Shown: piece by piece, positions 1 through 10,779 of the stretch | Numbering within the stretch: position 1 is the stretch's first letter | How the letters are laid out: each line of letters starts with the position of its first letter | NCBI GenBank assembly: GCA_026874595.1 | Contig: CM049317.1 | Span: 48,078,401-48,142,400, forward strand | DNA: 64,000 bases | Reading direction: 5' to 3' | Source of the DNA: Sipunculus nudus | Lineage: Eukaryota; Annelida; Sipuncula; Golfingiida; Sipunculidae | Made by a program: the position numbers and the translations under genes | Notes under the pieces: generated by a model | Told to the model about the DNA's origin: nothing | The model's database searches: none | The model's input: the letters and a program-made list of their open reading frames with translations, nothing else

Positions 1-420
1 CTAGGCCTTATCGATTCAATGTGTGCCCCGTCTGACTGTGTGATGTTAAAAAACCTTGTTTTCGGACATCTTTTCCCTATAGGTCGGAGAATATAGGTCA
101 CAGTGACTTAGTTTCATATTTCTAAGGACATTTGCCTAGGATCTTTAAAATGCCAGGTTAGAGGTTACTAGGCATTATGGATACAATTTGTGCCCGGTCT
201 GACTCCCTGGGTGCACGAAATCATGTTTTCGGCCCGTAGGTCATAAAATACAGGTCACCATACCCTAATTTCGGGTTTCCAAGGAGATTTGCCCAGGACC
301 TGCCTGGATGTACAGTAAGAAGTTTTTAGGTTACGATTTTTGCCCTGTTAACGGACGGACGGACGCCGGACAATGGGTAATCGCTAAAGCTCAGATGACT
401 AACAGTCAGCTGAGCTAAAA
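1..420 (+). mobile_element. Core-repeat element end: two ~168-bp units, ACGG tract, terminal hairpin
   Basis: Two diverged copies of a ~168-bp unit lie head to tail: the segment starting at 1 (ctaggcctta) recurs at about 168 (ctaggcatta), with shared landmarks 'gtgcccg/gtgcccc', 'tctgact', 'ttttcgg', 'taggtca' and 'gatttgcc'. They are followed by an ACGG-type tract at about 351-370. A hairpin follows at 388-416, with outer stem AGCTCAG/CTGAGCT, inner stem TGACT/AGTCA and loop AAC. The order core repeats, ACGG microsatellite, terminal hairpin matches what is known of bivalve pearl-like/Helitron-like non-autonomous elements. The left end is outside the window, so the copy number may be higher. 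No coding capacity is visible. Assignment to a superfamily is inference; the repeat and hairpin are read directly. Confidence 0.7.
388..416. repeat. Terminal hairpin of the core-repeat element
   Basis: A 29-nt two-tier stem-loop. Seven pairs (388-394 with 410-416) are followed by one A/G mismatch, then five pairs (396-400 with 404-408) closing a 3-nt loop. It lies just downstream of the ACGG tract and is followed by CTAAAAA. A hairpin close to a CTRR-type end is a Helitron hallmark, but the spacing here is shorter than usual, so that link is tentative. Confidence 0.7.
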
Positions 421-2567
421 ATGTATGAATATATCACATATCAATATAAAAACAGGCTTTGTTCATATTGTGATTTTTTTTCCTTCTGAATATGATTCAT
501 ATTATTTACCTAGCGCAATTATCCTTTAAGCTGCAGGTAAGACAATTAGTAAAATATACATTAAAATGAACATAACAGTAATGCTAAAACTATAATTGAT
601 AAAAGATAGATTAAAACTGGACCTGGTAATATTTTCTGAACAAATATTAAGAATCCCTTTGTAAACAATTGAGAAAATATTAGATTCCAGAAAAAAATAA
701 TTAATGCGTAAAACACAGATCCCGCGGAAGCCTTTGGTTTATTGATTGAGTTCCTCGGGATGCTTATATACCTGCAAAGGGACATCACCGCAGTCCTTGT
801 TAATAAAATGCTCAAAATAACAAGGCAGGTAATTATTAGAAATAAGCTGGAACGAACATCATCCCCTCTGAATGAAGTCTCCTTGATTCAACATGTAGGT
901 TTTGCTCCCAAAGGGTTTTTCCTTGCATTCTGACTTTTTATCTCAAGAATTTTAACGTACGTCCTCTTTGTATGTGTGAAACAAAATCTAGACATTATTT
1001 CTGAGTCTTGAACGGAAAGTAACACGGGAAGTAAAACTTTGTAATTATTATGCGCTGCCGTAACCGAAGATTAATGTCACGTGGGTTGGAACAGAAACTT
1101 CAAAAGAAATGGAAGTGTCTTTGAATATATAATGTTATAAAACCTGCAATCACATCTCCATAAATTTAAGAGGTGTGTCTCATTTGTTATTCTGTCAGCT
1201 TTTGCTTTAGTGGTCTTTCTTGTGGACCACCTCGGCGCCCGAAACCGCCAGAGAGCCATTTGTGCAATCCATGCCAGCTGTTTTGCTTGCGTGAAAAAAA
1301 AACTGTATCGCGCTGCAGATATAACAAAGAAATACACAAAACAGTTGCAATTTGTGCAGCACTATCATTGACAGGTTGCTAGTATTTTACATCAAGTATT
1401 TATGATGTTTAATACTTATATTAAGTCTTGCTTTGGTGCTGCGTAAGCGTTAAGCAAAATTATGTTTATGTTCTTTGAAAACCCACTAAATTCGATCAAC
1501 AAATTTAGAAAGAAACGGTTGTTTTACTCCATTTGGTCTGTAAACTGAAGTAAAATGTAAGATGATAATAATGTAAATGCTGCTGCGAAAATTGGCTAAA
1601 CGATGTGTTTCTATTATGGCACAAAATTTTTGCTATTTAACGAAACACGGAATCAAACCAATTTAACTTTATCTGGCTTGATGGGACTTTGGATTTTAAT
1701 TGCTGGTCGACACTGAATGTTGGGTAAAATGGACGGTAGTAAACGAATCAAGTATAAATGTTGATGTGGTCGGATTATTTAAATGTCTTCATACACATTT
1801 TCTGGGTTAAAATTATTCAACCAGGTTTCGAAGGAAATATGGCATTTGTATTCTAGTTTCCCCCTCTGACCTCTCGTCACACAGACAGTGTTATTGGTAC
1901 CTGTAAGTGCGGGTCAGCGATGGTATGGTTATTAAGCATATGTGTGTGTATTTCTGCATATATCTGTATTATAAAAAAACTATTCTTTGATATGTTTTCT
2001 TTGTGAATGGATAGGATATATGTCTGGTATTATTTTTGTCACTGCATACAGATCTTCGATGTCATATAACGTGTTTATATTCATATAACCTGGTGCCACC
2101 AATATTAAAAACTCCTTTTTTGTTTGCATTCCATGTTATTAGTTACGTTTTTCACACAGCGCTTTAATTATAGGCCTACTACCTATATCGTAAGCGCTGT
2201 TTGTTTTGACCTCGTATTCTAAATCGCTACACCAGAGGGGAGCACTGTATTTTGGTCCAATCAGATGAAACCTGGTGCTGGAAGACACGACCTCTATGAT
2301 TAGCTGAAATGGTCATATGATAAATTAATAGCAAATATAAATGCTGTTGGCAAAAACCTTTTTAGGGGTTGGAGAGCCACTGTGTTTGAGCTAGACCAAA
2401 AACTTATTCCATAAATATTTGTGGTCCTCTTGACTGCGTGCAAACAATGCCCGATATGCGACACACAACTGATGCGACAAGGAATCTTTATTATTAACAG
2501 GACATGTTGCAAGCAAAACGGTTAACCAGCCAGGTGAGGAATACACGGAGCCGATGTTGTTAATTTC
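421..2567. other. AT-rich non-coding stretch
   Basis: No open frame longer than about 110 residues, and none resembles a known family. The short frames around 561-933 and 1077-1382 overlap on opposite strands and look like chance frames. No RNA gene, long repeat or clear regulatory signature was recognised. Confidence 0.5.
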
Positions 2568-2578
2568 TTTTTTTTTTT
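2568..2578 (-). repeat. Poly(A) tail of the LINE
   Basis: A run of 11 T on the plus strand, i.e. poly(A) on the element's sense strand, directly after the last bases of the 3' UTR. It marks the 3' end of the retrotransposon and the orientation of integration by target-primed reverse transcription. Confidence 0.85.
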
Positions 2579-2584
2579 AACACA

Positions 2585-2590
2585 TTTATT
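2585..2590 (-). promoter_or_regulatory. Polyadenylation signal AATAAA of the LINE
   Basis: Plus strand TTTATT, i.e. AATAAA in the element's sense. It lies six bases before the poly(A) tract, close for a canonical signal but plausible for a retrotransposon 3' end. Confidence 0.65.
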
Positions 2591-2818
2591 CTCATAAAAC
2601 AAAGAAATACAGCAAATACAAATTACAAGACAATTACAAAGACACAACACACATATACAAAGACGTGTTGTTTACATGTAATTTTACAAACATAACATAT
2701 TCTGTGGTCGGTTCTGTGTTCCGACACAGAAGATATTATAAAGATAAACAACATGAACGCATAAACAAGAACAGACACCATTTACCCATGGCAATGATAA
2801 TACTTATATAAGGAAATC

Positions 2819-5800
2819 TCAGTCAGAAATTTTCAAAACATCAACTAATTTACCCCATTTCTTTAAATGATTATAAAATATTCCTTTGCTATTTGCAATG
2901 TAACTCTCAACCCTTTCTGTATCTTTTAACCTGCTTTTAAACACTGCAAACAAGGAAGAACTATGTTCCTCTCTTTGCTTGTAGAGGACATATTTATACA
3001 GTAACATAATCTGATTTTGCAGCCTGTTTTTATCATCAACTGGTATGATACCATACAATATTTCCCAAAGTGATATGGCTGGGAGATATAATTCATAATC
3101 TTGCAACCATGCCTTTATTTTGAAATAAAAATTCCTACTGACCATACATTAAAAAAATAAATGTACAATATTTTCGTGATCATTGAAACAAAATGAACAT
3201 CGAGAAGTTTCTTTTATCTTCCATTTAAACAGCTGCTCATTCATAGGTATATAATTGTGCAATATCTTATACTGAAATTCTCTAAGGTATGTATCTAAAG
3301 TTATTTTATATATAGCTAGATATGCATTTTCCCATCTAATTTCAATATCATTCTCACTGTTTATAATATTCCACTTTTCTTGGGCTGTGGGCTTTTCCCA
3401 TATATTTTCTACAAGTGTATCATATATCATTCGGGATTTCAGACTATTCAGTGTCGCTTGTCCTCCAATAGTTAAGATTGTTTCCATATTTGAATAGTTT
3501 CTTTCAACCTTATGATTTAGAATACATTTTTTCCACTGATTCGGAATAACTTGTCTCAGTGACATACAATTCATGTAATCTATAAATTTAACATCAATAT
3601 GATCTTGCTTAATGGCATTCCAGGTCTTCCAGGTTCCTTTTTCATCAATCATGTCTTGAATATAATATAAACCCATGCTATGCAACTGTTTATTATACAC
3701 TGCTTTTGAGTTAATCTTTATATATTTGTTGTTCCACAGGCACTGATATATTACATCATCTGGTTTGTTGGGTTCCACAGATACATAAGACGACCAGTCT
3801 TCAAAACATTTTCTATAAAACTTTGGCAACCTATTTGGCAGTACTGTGACATCAAAATTACTTCCCATGCATGTTAAACCTCCTATATTCTTTAGTTTAT
3901 AATTTAATATCTCCTTGATTACCGAACTTTTAGGTTCAATGAGGCGCTTTGCCCACATTACTCTCTGTGTCTTAATTTTACAGGCAACATCAGGTATGTT
4001 TATTCCTCCATTTTCAATTTTTCCAATGACTGTTTTGTATTTTACCTTGGGCTTTTTAGCTCTCCAGATGAAATCACAAAGAAGTCTCTTTATGGATAAC
4101 ACAGTATTTTTTGGTGGTATTAAAACATTTCTAACATAATATATTTTTGAAATGAGCAATGAACGTACAACTTCTGCTCTGCCATATAATGTGAGGTTTC
4201 TACATTTCCATAATGATAATGTAGATTGTAAACCATTTCAACTCTCTTAAAATTTTCTTTATGTACAATATCTTTATTATATGAAAACCAGATTCCAAGT
4301 ATTTTCATACATGATTTTGTCAAGTCTATCCACCTTAAATTATACACATCATTCACAAATTTCTTCTTTGATCCAATATATGCAGCCTCAGATTTTGCTA
4401 GATTTAACTTAAGTGATGAAAAATATTCAAAATGTTTGATAACAGAAAGAACCTTGTCCAATGAATCAGTGTTTTTAACAAATATAGTAGTATCATCTGC
4501 AAACATGCACATATTAACCACAGTATTTCCAATTTGAATTCCATTAATATTTCTATCATTTCTAATCATTATTGCCAATATTTCTATAGCCATTATGAAC
4601 AAATATGGAGCCAGAGGGTCTCCCTGCCGGGATCCTCTATCTAAGTTGAAATAACCAGTTGTATAACCATTGTTTAAAACTGAACTTTGCATATCATGGT
4701 GTAAAATATTGACCCACCTAATAAAATTATTATCAAAACCAAAATATTTCAATGTTGCAAATAAAAAGTCATGTTCTACACTGTCAAAGGCAGCTTCAAG
4801 GTCTGCTGCAAATATAATTCCAGGCTTGTTTTCCACATCAGTATAGTGTAAAACATCCCATATTAGTCTGATAGTTTCTCCTATATATCTCCCTCTGACA
4901 AAAGCATACTGATCCGGCTTTATTATATCTGAAAGATGTTTTTCTATTCTCATAACTAAAACTTTACTCAGTATCTTAACATCGACATTAAGTAAACTGA
5001 TAGGTCTCCAGGCATTTAAATACTTTAAATCCTTACCTGGTTTAGGTATTAGTTTCACAAGTGCTTGTTTCTGAGAAGTTGTTAGTGAACCAGTATCAAA
5101 ACTTTCATTCAAACAATCAGTAAGACATTGTCCCAGTTCACTAAATAATGCTATGTAAAACTCTTTTGTCAGCCCATCATTTCCAGGTGTTTTATTATTT
5201 TTCATTCCCTTTAAACATGAAAACACTTCAGTTTTTGTAATAAGCTTGCCACATGTCTCTGTCTCTGTCTGTTTTAATTTGCTTTCAAACACAGGGAGAT
5301 TCTGAAAAAAGTGTGTCAAGTCTGATTTGTTACTCACTGATTTCTTCTTATACTTTTCTATAAAGGATTCCCTAATACATCTCATAATTTATGTGTGATT
5401 TGCTATATCTCTTCCCTTATATGACAATATGCGTATTGTAGATCTATTTTTATTACGTTTTTCCAGGTTAAGGAAATATTTTGTACCCCTTTCACCTTCT
5501 TGTAACCACTGTGCCCTAGATCTAACAATAATGCCTCTGGTAACATTATCATAGTATTCTTGCAGTTTTTGTTTTAATTCACTATATAACTCCTGTGATT
5601 CAGGATTCCCTTCACTCTGTATAGCCCCTTCCATTTCAGATACCTTCATTTCCAAGTTTATACCATATTCATTACGATTTTTAGCTTTAGCTTTACTGTA
5701 TTTGATGGTGTATTCCCTTATCTTATATTTCAAATATTCCCATATACCTTGGGCTGTTATCCTATTTACCTCTTCTTTCCATTCATTTATTTTACTTTTC

Positions 5801-6622
5801 ACATTTTTTTATATAATCTGTGTCATTTAGCAAATCATTATTCATACACCAGTTTGCAGGTCCCGATTTTGTTTCTTTGGCTATATCAACTTTCAGCACC
5901 ACTGCTGAATGGTCCGTGTTAACACTCGGTATAATTTCACAACTTGAAACATAACATAGTAGGGTATCTGACAACAAAAAATAATCAAGTCTCCTCTGAA
6001 TAAAGGGTGTGGTTGAGCGCCAAGTATAAGCTTTTACAGAATCATGTTTTATACGCCATACATCACACAGATTTAATGCTTCCATTATATTAACAATCTT
6101 ATTAACTGAATTATGTTTAACACTTAACCTTCCTCCATCAGCATCTAGTTCAGTGAGGTGTACATTAAAATCTCCTCCACATATAACTTCCACGTATGAA
6201 TCCCTGAGAATTTTATCTATTTGCTGAGAGACAGTTTCGTAAAATTTAATTTGTTGACTTTCAAAATTTGGTGCATACGTGTTTACCAGGATTCAGTGCA
6301 ACCCTTCAATTTCACATTCTACTATAATATATCTACCTTTATCATCTATAGTTTTACTAAGCTCCTTGAAATCAACATTTTTTCCAATAAAAATACATAC
6401 TCCGCATGACTTTGTATTACCAAAAGAAAGATACATTTCACCTCGCCATTGTTTTGACCAAACATTTTCATCTTGTTTTACACAATGACACTCTTGTAAA
6501 AAACAGACTCCTTTATGTGACTGATGTTTCACCATCCAATTGAAAATTTGTCTTCTTTTTACATAATTCCTTAGTCCTCGTACATTTAGTGAGAGGATTT
6601 GAAATGTAAACTTATTTACCAT
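2819..6622 (-). pseudogene. LINE ORF2: AP endonuclease / reverse transcriptase, broken
   Basis: Start chosen at ATG 6622-6620, giving MVNKFTFQILSLNVRGL, a typical L1-like N-terminus. The endonuclease domain (about residues 1-240) retains SLNVRG, FLQE, GGDFN (near residue 150) and TDHSAVVL (near 235), the Mg-binding and catalytic motifs of the APE family. A linker with WLQEGERGTKYF precedes the reverse transcriptase. There LIPKPGKD, WRPISLLN, SRQGDPLAPYLF and the catalytic FADD box (bases 4503-4492, about residue 707) are intact. The C-terminus has a C-x2-C-x8-H-x4-C motif near 3200-3145. Breaks: in-frame TGA at 6295-6293, frameshift near 5805-5795, in-frame TAA at 5391-5389, frameshift near 4250-4150, in-frame TAA at 3151-3149. 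The product would copy the element's RNA into DNA at a nicked chromosomal target. Family identity is certain; activity of this copy is excluded. Confidence 0.93.
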
Positions 6623-6858
6623 AAATTGTATAAACAATATATAACACTCAAAATAACAGGGGTTTTCTTGTCATTATAACATATTGTTTTCTTTCTCTCT
6701 ACAATCCATAAGTAAAATATCATAAGTATTATACCTGTATATTCAGAGTCACTGGCCTTCAAATTAACACATATACAAATTGGAAACATATAATTCATTA
6801 CAGATATCAGGTCATTTAAGGCCTGGCAGTATACATATATAAAAAATAACATGGACCA

Positions 6859-7496
6859 TCACTCCGCTTTTGGTAAATCAGTCAAAGGTTCACCATATCT
6901 TACTGTATGAATGTTTCCCTCCATATCTTTAACAAATATCTTGCCATCCCAAGTCCATGCATCTGTTACTCTGGCATCATTTCTCACTCTATTGTACAAT
7001 TCATGTAACTCTCTACACAAATCATCCACTATTACTATCCCAGTGTTTTTTAATTGCCTTCTCTCTTTCATCCCTAATATTTTAACATCCCGTCTGACAA
7101 ACTTCACAATGATTGCCCTGGGTTTACTATCATGTTTGTTTCTGTTATACTTTCCAGCACGGTGAGCAGCATCAATATCTTTGGGATCAACTTCAAACCC
7201 AAGTTTTTCTCTACACAGCTTTTGTACTGTTTCTGAACAGTTTTCACCCCCTTTATGCCCATGACCCCTTTCCTGAACACCAAATATTCTTATGTTTGAT
7301 TTTCTTGAGTACTGCTCAAGTTCAATGGTTTTTTTTCATTGCCTCTTTAATCTCACTGTTTGATTTACCATTTTGCTCTTCAAGCTCACTCATTTTACCA
7401 TTTAGTTTTTCTATATCAGTTTTTAATTGTTTATTCTCTGTCTCTAGGGTTAAAATTCGACTGTTCTTTACTAAGAGTGTCTGATAAAACTGACAT
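6859..7496 (-). pseudogene. LINE ORF1: RNA-binding protein, broken
   Basis: On the minus strand an ATG at 7496-7494 opens a short frame. After an early frameshift the reading continues as a heptad-rich coiled-coil segment (ETENKQLKTDIEKLNGKM, about 7440-7390). A second frameshift lies in the 8-base T run (plus-strand view) near 7329-7336. Then comes an RRM-like core with LEQYSRKSNIRIFGV, the middle segment IDAAHRAGKYNR, and KPRAIIVKFVRRD leading into the C-terminal domain, which ends at 6859 (AWTWDGKIFVKDMEGNIHTV). Coiled coil, RRM and CTD are the signature of L1-type ORF1p, a trimeric RNA chaperone that packages element RNA. Homology is read directly from these motifs. The two frameshifts inactivate it. 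Confidence 0.85.
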
Positions 7497-8710
7497 CAAG
7501 CGGCGCTTGAAGCGCAGCTCTGGGCGGAGCCACGATGTGTGTCGAGTGTTTGTTAACTGGCATTCGCTTGGCTGCTAGTCACATCATACGCACAATGTTT
7601 TTCAGCAGACAGATCCAACTCCTGGTGTATAAGTGTATCATTAATGGTCAAACCAGGCAGCGGGAAAATCAGTAGTTTCTTTAGAAGCGAAAAATTTTCG
7701 CTACCTCGAAGTAATTGGTTAACATTACATGTTCAACATATTCAAACAAATTTTTATCATATGCAAACTAATTTTCTCAAGTCCAACGATTTAGCCATGA
7801 TACACCGAGAGGGTGTAATGTATTATATATCACCTGACAAAATGATAAAGTACATATGATATGTGTTCATTTGTGCTCCATTCCTTACAACGGGAACGCT
7901 CGGTAGCGATCCTTACAAGGCGTCAAACAGTTTTTTTCAGAGTTATTATTATAGTGTGGAGCCCTTTAACCTGCGCCGCACCATTGTCTAGAGATCAAGA
8001 AATATTTAACCCTGATCATTAATCCACTGTCCGTTTGAATAAAAAATGTGTTCATTCCGTGGAAAATCGACCATCTTTTTTTGTCGTCTATCTGTAACTT
8101 GAGCATGTGTGGTATATTGGTCATATCGATTTATCCCTCCCTCGGGTAAATAAGTTTTATGAAAAGGGCATAGATGTTTCTTTTTTTTTTGTTTCTCGAG
8201 AAATAGGATTCCCTTTATGTATATGCTGTCCTTGAAAGATTTAGCACCCCTGCATAAGTCTTTAGGTGTGAATTATATGAATGTTCTTCAAAGTCATGAC
8301 TAGCTTTCCCTTACCGCAGGAATGTTTTTCCATAAATGTTTCTGTCTCTGTCTCAGATGTGAGGTTAGTAGGGGCGATGCGAGTTATTTATTCCATGATT
8401 ATTTCTTCTCCTATTGCTAGATTTACGAGCATGGGGTTAAATATTGATAGGACTATTTAATAAAATGGAACCTAATTCACTTCAAACCAGGCTTACTTAT
8501 TCAATGATCACTTTTAAAAAGAACAAAAGCTTCCCCGGACAACGTTCTCTTTCCACATTTTAAATTTAAAACTAGCTGGATTATAACCATATGAAATCAC
8601 ATCTGTCCTTACAAGCTCATTTTATGTCCAAAAAACCAGCCGTTTAGCCTCGGGTCACTCAATGTACAAAAAGCTAGCGGTGTAGCCTAAGGTCACTTAA
8701 TATACTAGAA
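7497..8710. other. Possible LINE 5' UTR or flank, then AT-rich DNA
   Basis: 7497-7580 is more GC-rich than its surroundings (cgcttgaagcgc, gggcggagcc) and could be the 5' UTR of the adjacent LINE or target DNA. Beyond about 7860 the sequence is ordinary AT-rich DNA without recognisable genes. Short open frames at 7644-7859 show no family resemblance. Confidence 0.4.
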
Positions 8711-10540
8711 GTGTCGGAACGACACGAATGCCCCCGCCTGGGGCAAATTAGAAACATTTGTTAAAAATTTTGTAAATTTTTTAAGTTCAGGAGGTGTTGT
8801 ATGGTTAAAAGTAGGTCAACAAGGGCAAAATGCAAACTCGATCTGTAACGGGTCATTATCAAGTAACACACCAAAAATCAGGCCAGTATGCAGGCATTGT
8901 GAAAAAAGTCCATACATGTGCATTTTTCATAAAAATTTCTGTCTTTCATGAAATTTTCTATGTTCAGGATCTGTCATATGGTCAAAAATAGGTTAACTGG
9001 GACGAAACGCGAACTCGATCTGTAAGTGGTCATTATGCGCCCATAGACCAAACATTGGGCCAGTATCTGTATGCATTGCATTGCGAAACTAGAATATTAG
9101 CAAAAGCTGATAATCAGTTATAAATTTAAATTGGAGAGGTATGTACCATGTTTTATAACAATCCACCAAATGCTTCCTGAGAAATATCCCCCTAAGTTTT
9201 TTTCTATACTAAGCTCTGTGACCTTGAAAAGTAGGTCAAGACCACCCATCTTTGAACTTGACCAAGATTTTGTAAATATGATGCAAAAGCACTGAAGTAA
9301 TGAAGTTCCTTAGTTGAATACCTTTGGAAATATCCTGCACAAAAGGCCAAAATTGAAAAATCCGATAAAATTTCATTAAAAAAAAATTGCAGGTGACGCC
9401 ACCAAAATTGTGCAGCACGTACAGACCATCAGTCCCAATGATCATAGTAAGTTTTGTGAAAATCCACACAATGGTTCCTGAGATATAAGCTTCTGAGTGT
9501 TTTTCTATAATCAGCTCTAAAATGTAGAAAAATGGGTCAAGGTCACCCATCTTCGAACTTGACCGAGATTTTATCGATATACATCTTCACTGATGTAAAT
9601 AAAATTCCAACGGTGAATCCTTTTAGAGATATCTTGCTCACAAGGTAAAAGTTAACAGACGTGGAACGGACGGACGGACGGACACCGGACAGACAGATGG
9701 ACGGACAGCTATGGTGACGACAATAGCCCATCAGCCCATGAGCTGAGGACTACAAACGGCTGTACATGTACATTTGTCTATGTTTAGGAGCCGTAAAACA
9801 ATCAAAAGTAGGTCAACCGAGACGAAACGCGAACTCGATCTGTAACTGGTCATTTTCTGCCCACACATAAAAAAATCAGGGCGGTATCTGCAGGCATTGC
9901 AAAAAAACTCCGTATATGTGTATTTGTCATGAAAATTTAAATTTTTCATGAAATTTTCTATGTTTAGGAGCCGTAAAACAATCAAAAGTAAGTCAATCGA
10001 GACGAAACGCGAACTCGATCTGTAACTGGTCATTATCTGCCCACACATAAAAAATCAGGGCGGTATCTGCAGGCATTGCGAAAAAAGTCCGTACACGTGT
10101 ATTTGTCATGAAAATTTCGATTTTTCATGAAATTTTCTAAGTTTTGGAGCCGTAAAACGGTCAAAAGTAGGTCAACCGGGACGAAACACGAACTCGATCT
10201 CTAACTGGTCAATATCTGCATACACACCAAAAATCAGGCCAATAACTGCAGGCATTGCGAAAAAAAAGTCCGTACATGTGTATTTGTCATGAAAATTTCT
10301 ATTTTTCATGAAATTTTCTAAGTTTAGGAGCCGTAAAACGGTCAAAAGTAGGTCAACCGGGACGAAACGCGAACTCAATCTGTAACTGGTTATTATCTGC
10401 CTTCACACTTAAACTCAGGCCAATATCTGCAGGCATTGCGAAAAAAAGTCCGTACAACTGTTTTATTTCGGAATGACGGAAGGACGGAATGACGGACATG
10501 GGTAAAACTATATGCCCCGGCCACTTTGTGGCGGGGGCAT
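8711..10540 (+). mobile_element. Composite non-autonomous element with 11-bp TIRs and ~180-bp core array
   Basis: Perfect inverted repeats ATGCCCCCGCC (8728-8738) and GGCGGGGGCAT (10530-10540) bound the element. Outside the left TIR sits a perfect hairpin GTGTCG-gaa-CGACAC (8711-8725). The right TIR forms half of a 13-bp foldback with a TTT loop (10512-10540). Inside are six copies of a ~180-bp unit, anchored by AACTCGATC-like sequence at 8835, 9012, 9832, 10012, 10191 and 10372 (spacings 177, 820, 180, 179, 181). The 820-bp gap reflects an insertion at about 9087-9760. An ACGG-like degenerate tract (about 10470-10499) precedes the right hairpin. No protein-coding capacity, so it would depend on a trans-acting enzyme. 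Which superfamily mobilises it cannot be read from the sequence. Confidence 0.75.
9087..9760 (+). mobile_element. Second repeat element nested in the core array: two ~301-bp units plus ACGG tract
   Basis: Two related segments share the phrase 'tcaag(a/g)(c/t)cacccatct' at about 9237 and 9538, i.e. a ~301-bp period, with 'gaacttgacc(a/g)agatttt' in both. A GGTGACGCCACC near-palindrome (9392-9403) lies in the first unit. The second is followed by an ACGG/ACAG tract (about 9665-9708) and a small hairpin TCAGC-ccatga-GCTGA (9731-9746), after which the interrupted 180-bp repeat resumes. This is the same order of parts as the host element, but the core is different. Exact insertion points are approximate because no clean target duplication was found. 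Confidence 0.6.
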
Positions 10541-10779
10541 AAAAAAAAAGCTAGTGAAAGACCCTCTTTTCTGTATGTATACTAAGAACTATTATTTTCA
10601 TTTTCAATGAGTCTCTTAGAACTGGTGTATTCCAAGGTGAATGGAAGAAGCCAGGGTTACTCTTGTTTACAAGCAGGGTAACAAACATGAATTAATGATT
10701 ATATACGCATATTGCTTTTGGGTTGTGCAGCTTCACTTAAAAAAAGACAGTCAAAAGAGCACTTTACTCTTTTTTTTCA

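Larger units (their letters stand above)
2568..7496 (-). mobile_element. L1-like non-LTR retrotransposon (LINE), near full length, inactivated
   Basis: Read on the minus strand the element runs from an ORF1 start near 7496, through ORF1 (to 6859), a ~240-nt inter-ORF spacer and ORF2 (6622 to 2819), to a ~230-nt 3' UTR, an AATAAA signal (2590-2585) and an 11-nt poly(A) tail (2578-2568). ORF1 plus an ORF2 with N-terminal AP endonuclease, central reverse transcriptase and C-terminal CCHC-like motif is the L1/Tx1 organisation. ORF2 would span about 1,268 codons, the usual L1-like length. Three in-frame stops and at least two frameshifts in ORF2, plus frameshifts in ORF1, make this copy non-autonomous. 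The 5' boundary is uncertain: sequence beyond 7496 may be 5' UTR or flank. A weak candidate target duplication is TTGTTAA (near 2556-2562 and at 7550-7556), which I would not rely on. Confidence 0.9.

Noticed and set aside
2550-7560. TTGTTAA as target-site duplication of the L1-like LINE
   Set aside because: Only seven AT-rich bases, position relative to the true 5' end unknown, easily expected by chance.
6911-7578. Plus-strand frames over 6911-7578
   Set aside because: Antisense shadows of the LINE ORF1 region, whose minus-strand reading has clear ORF1p motifs.
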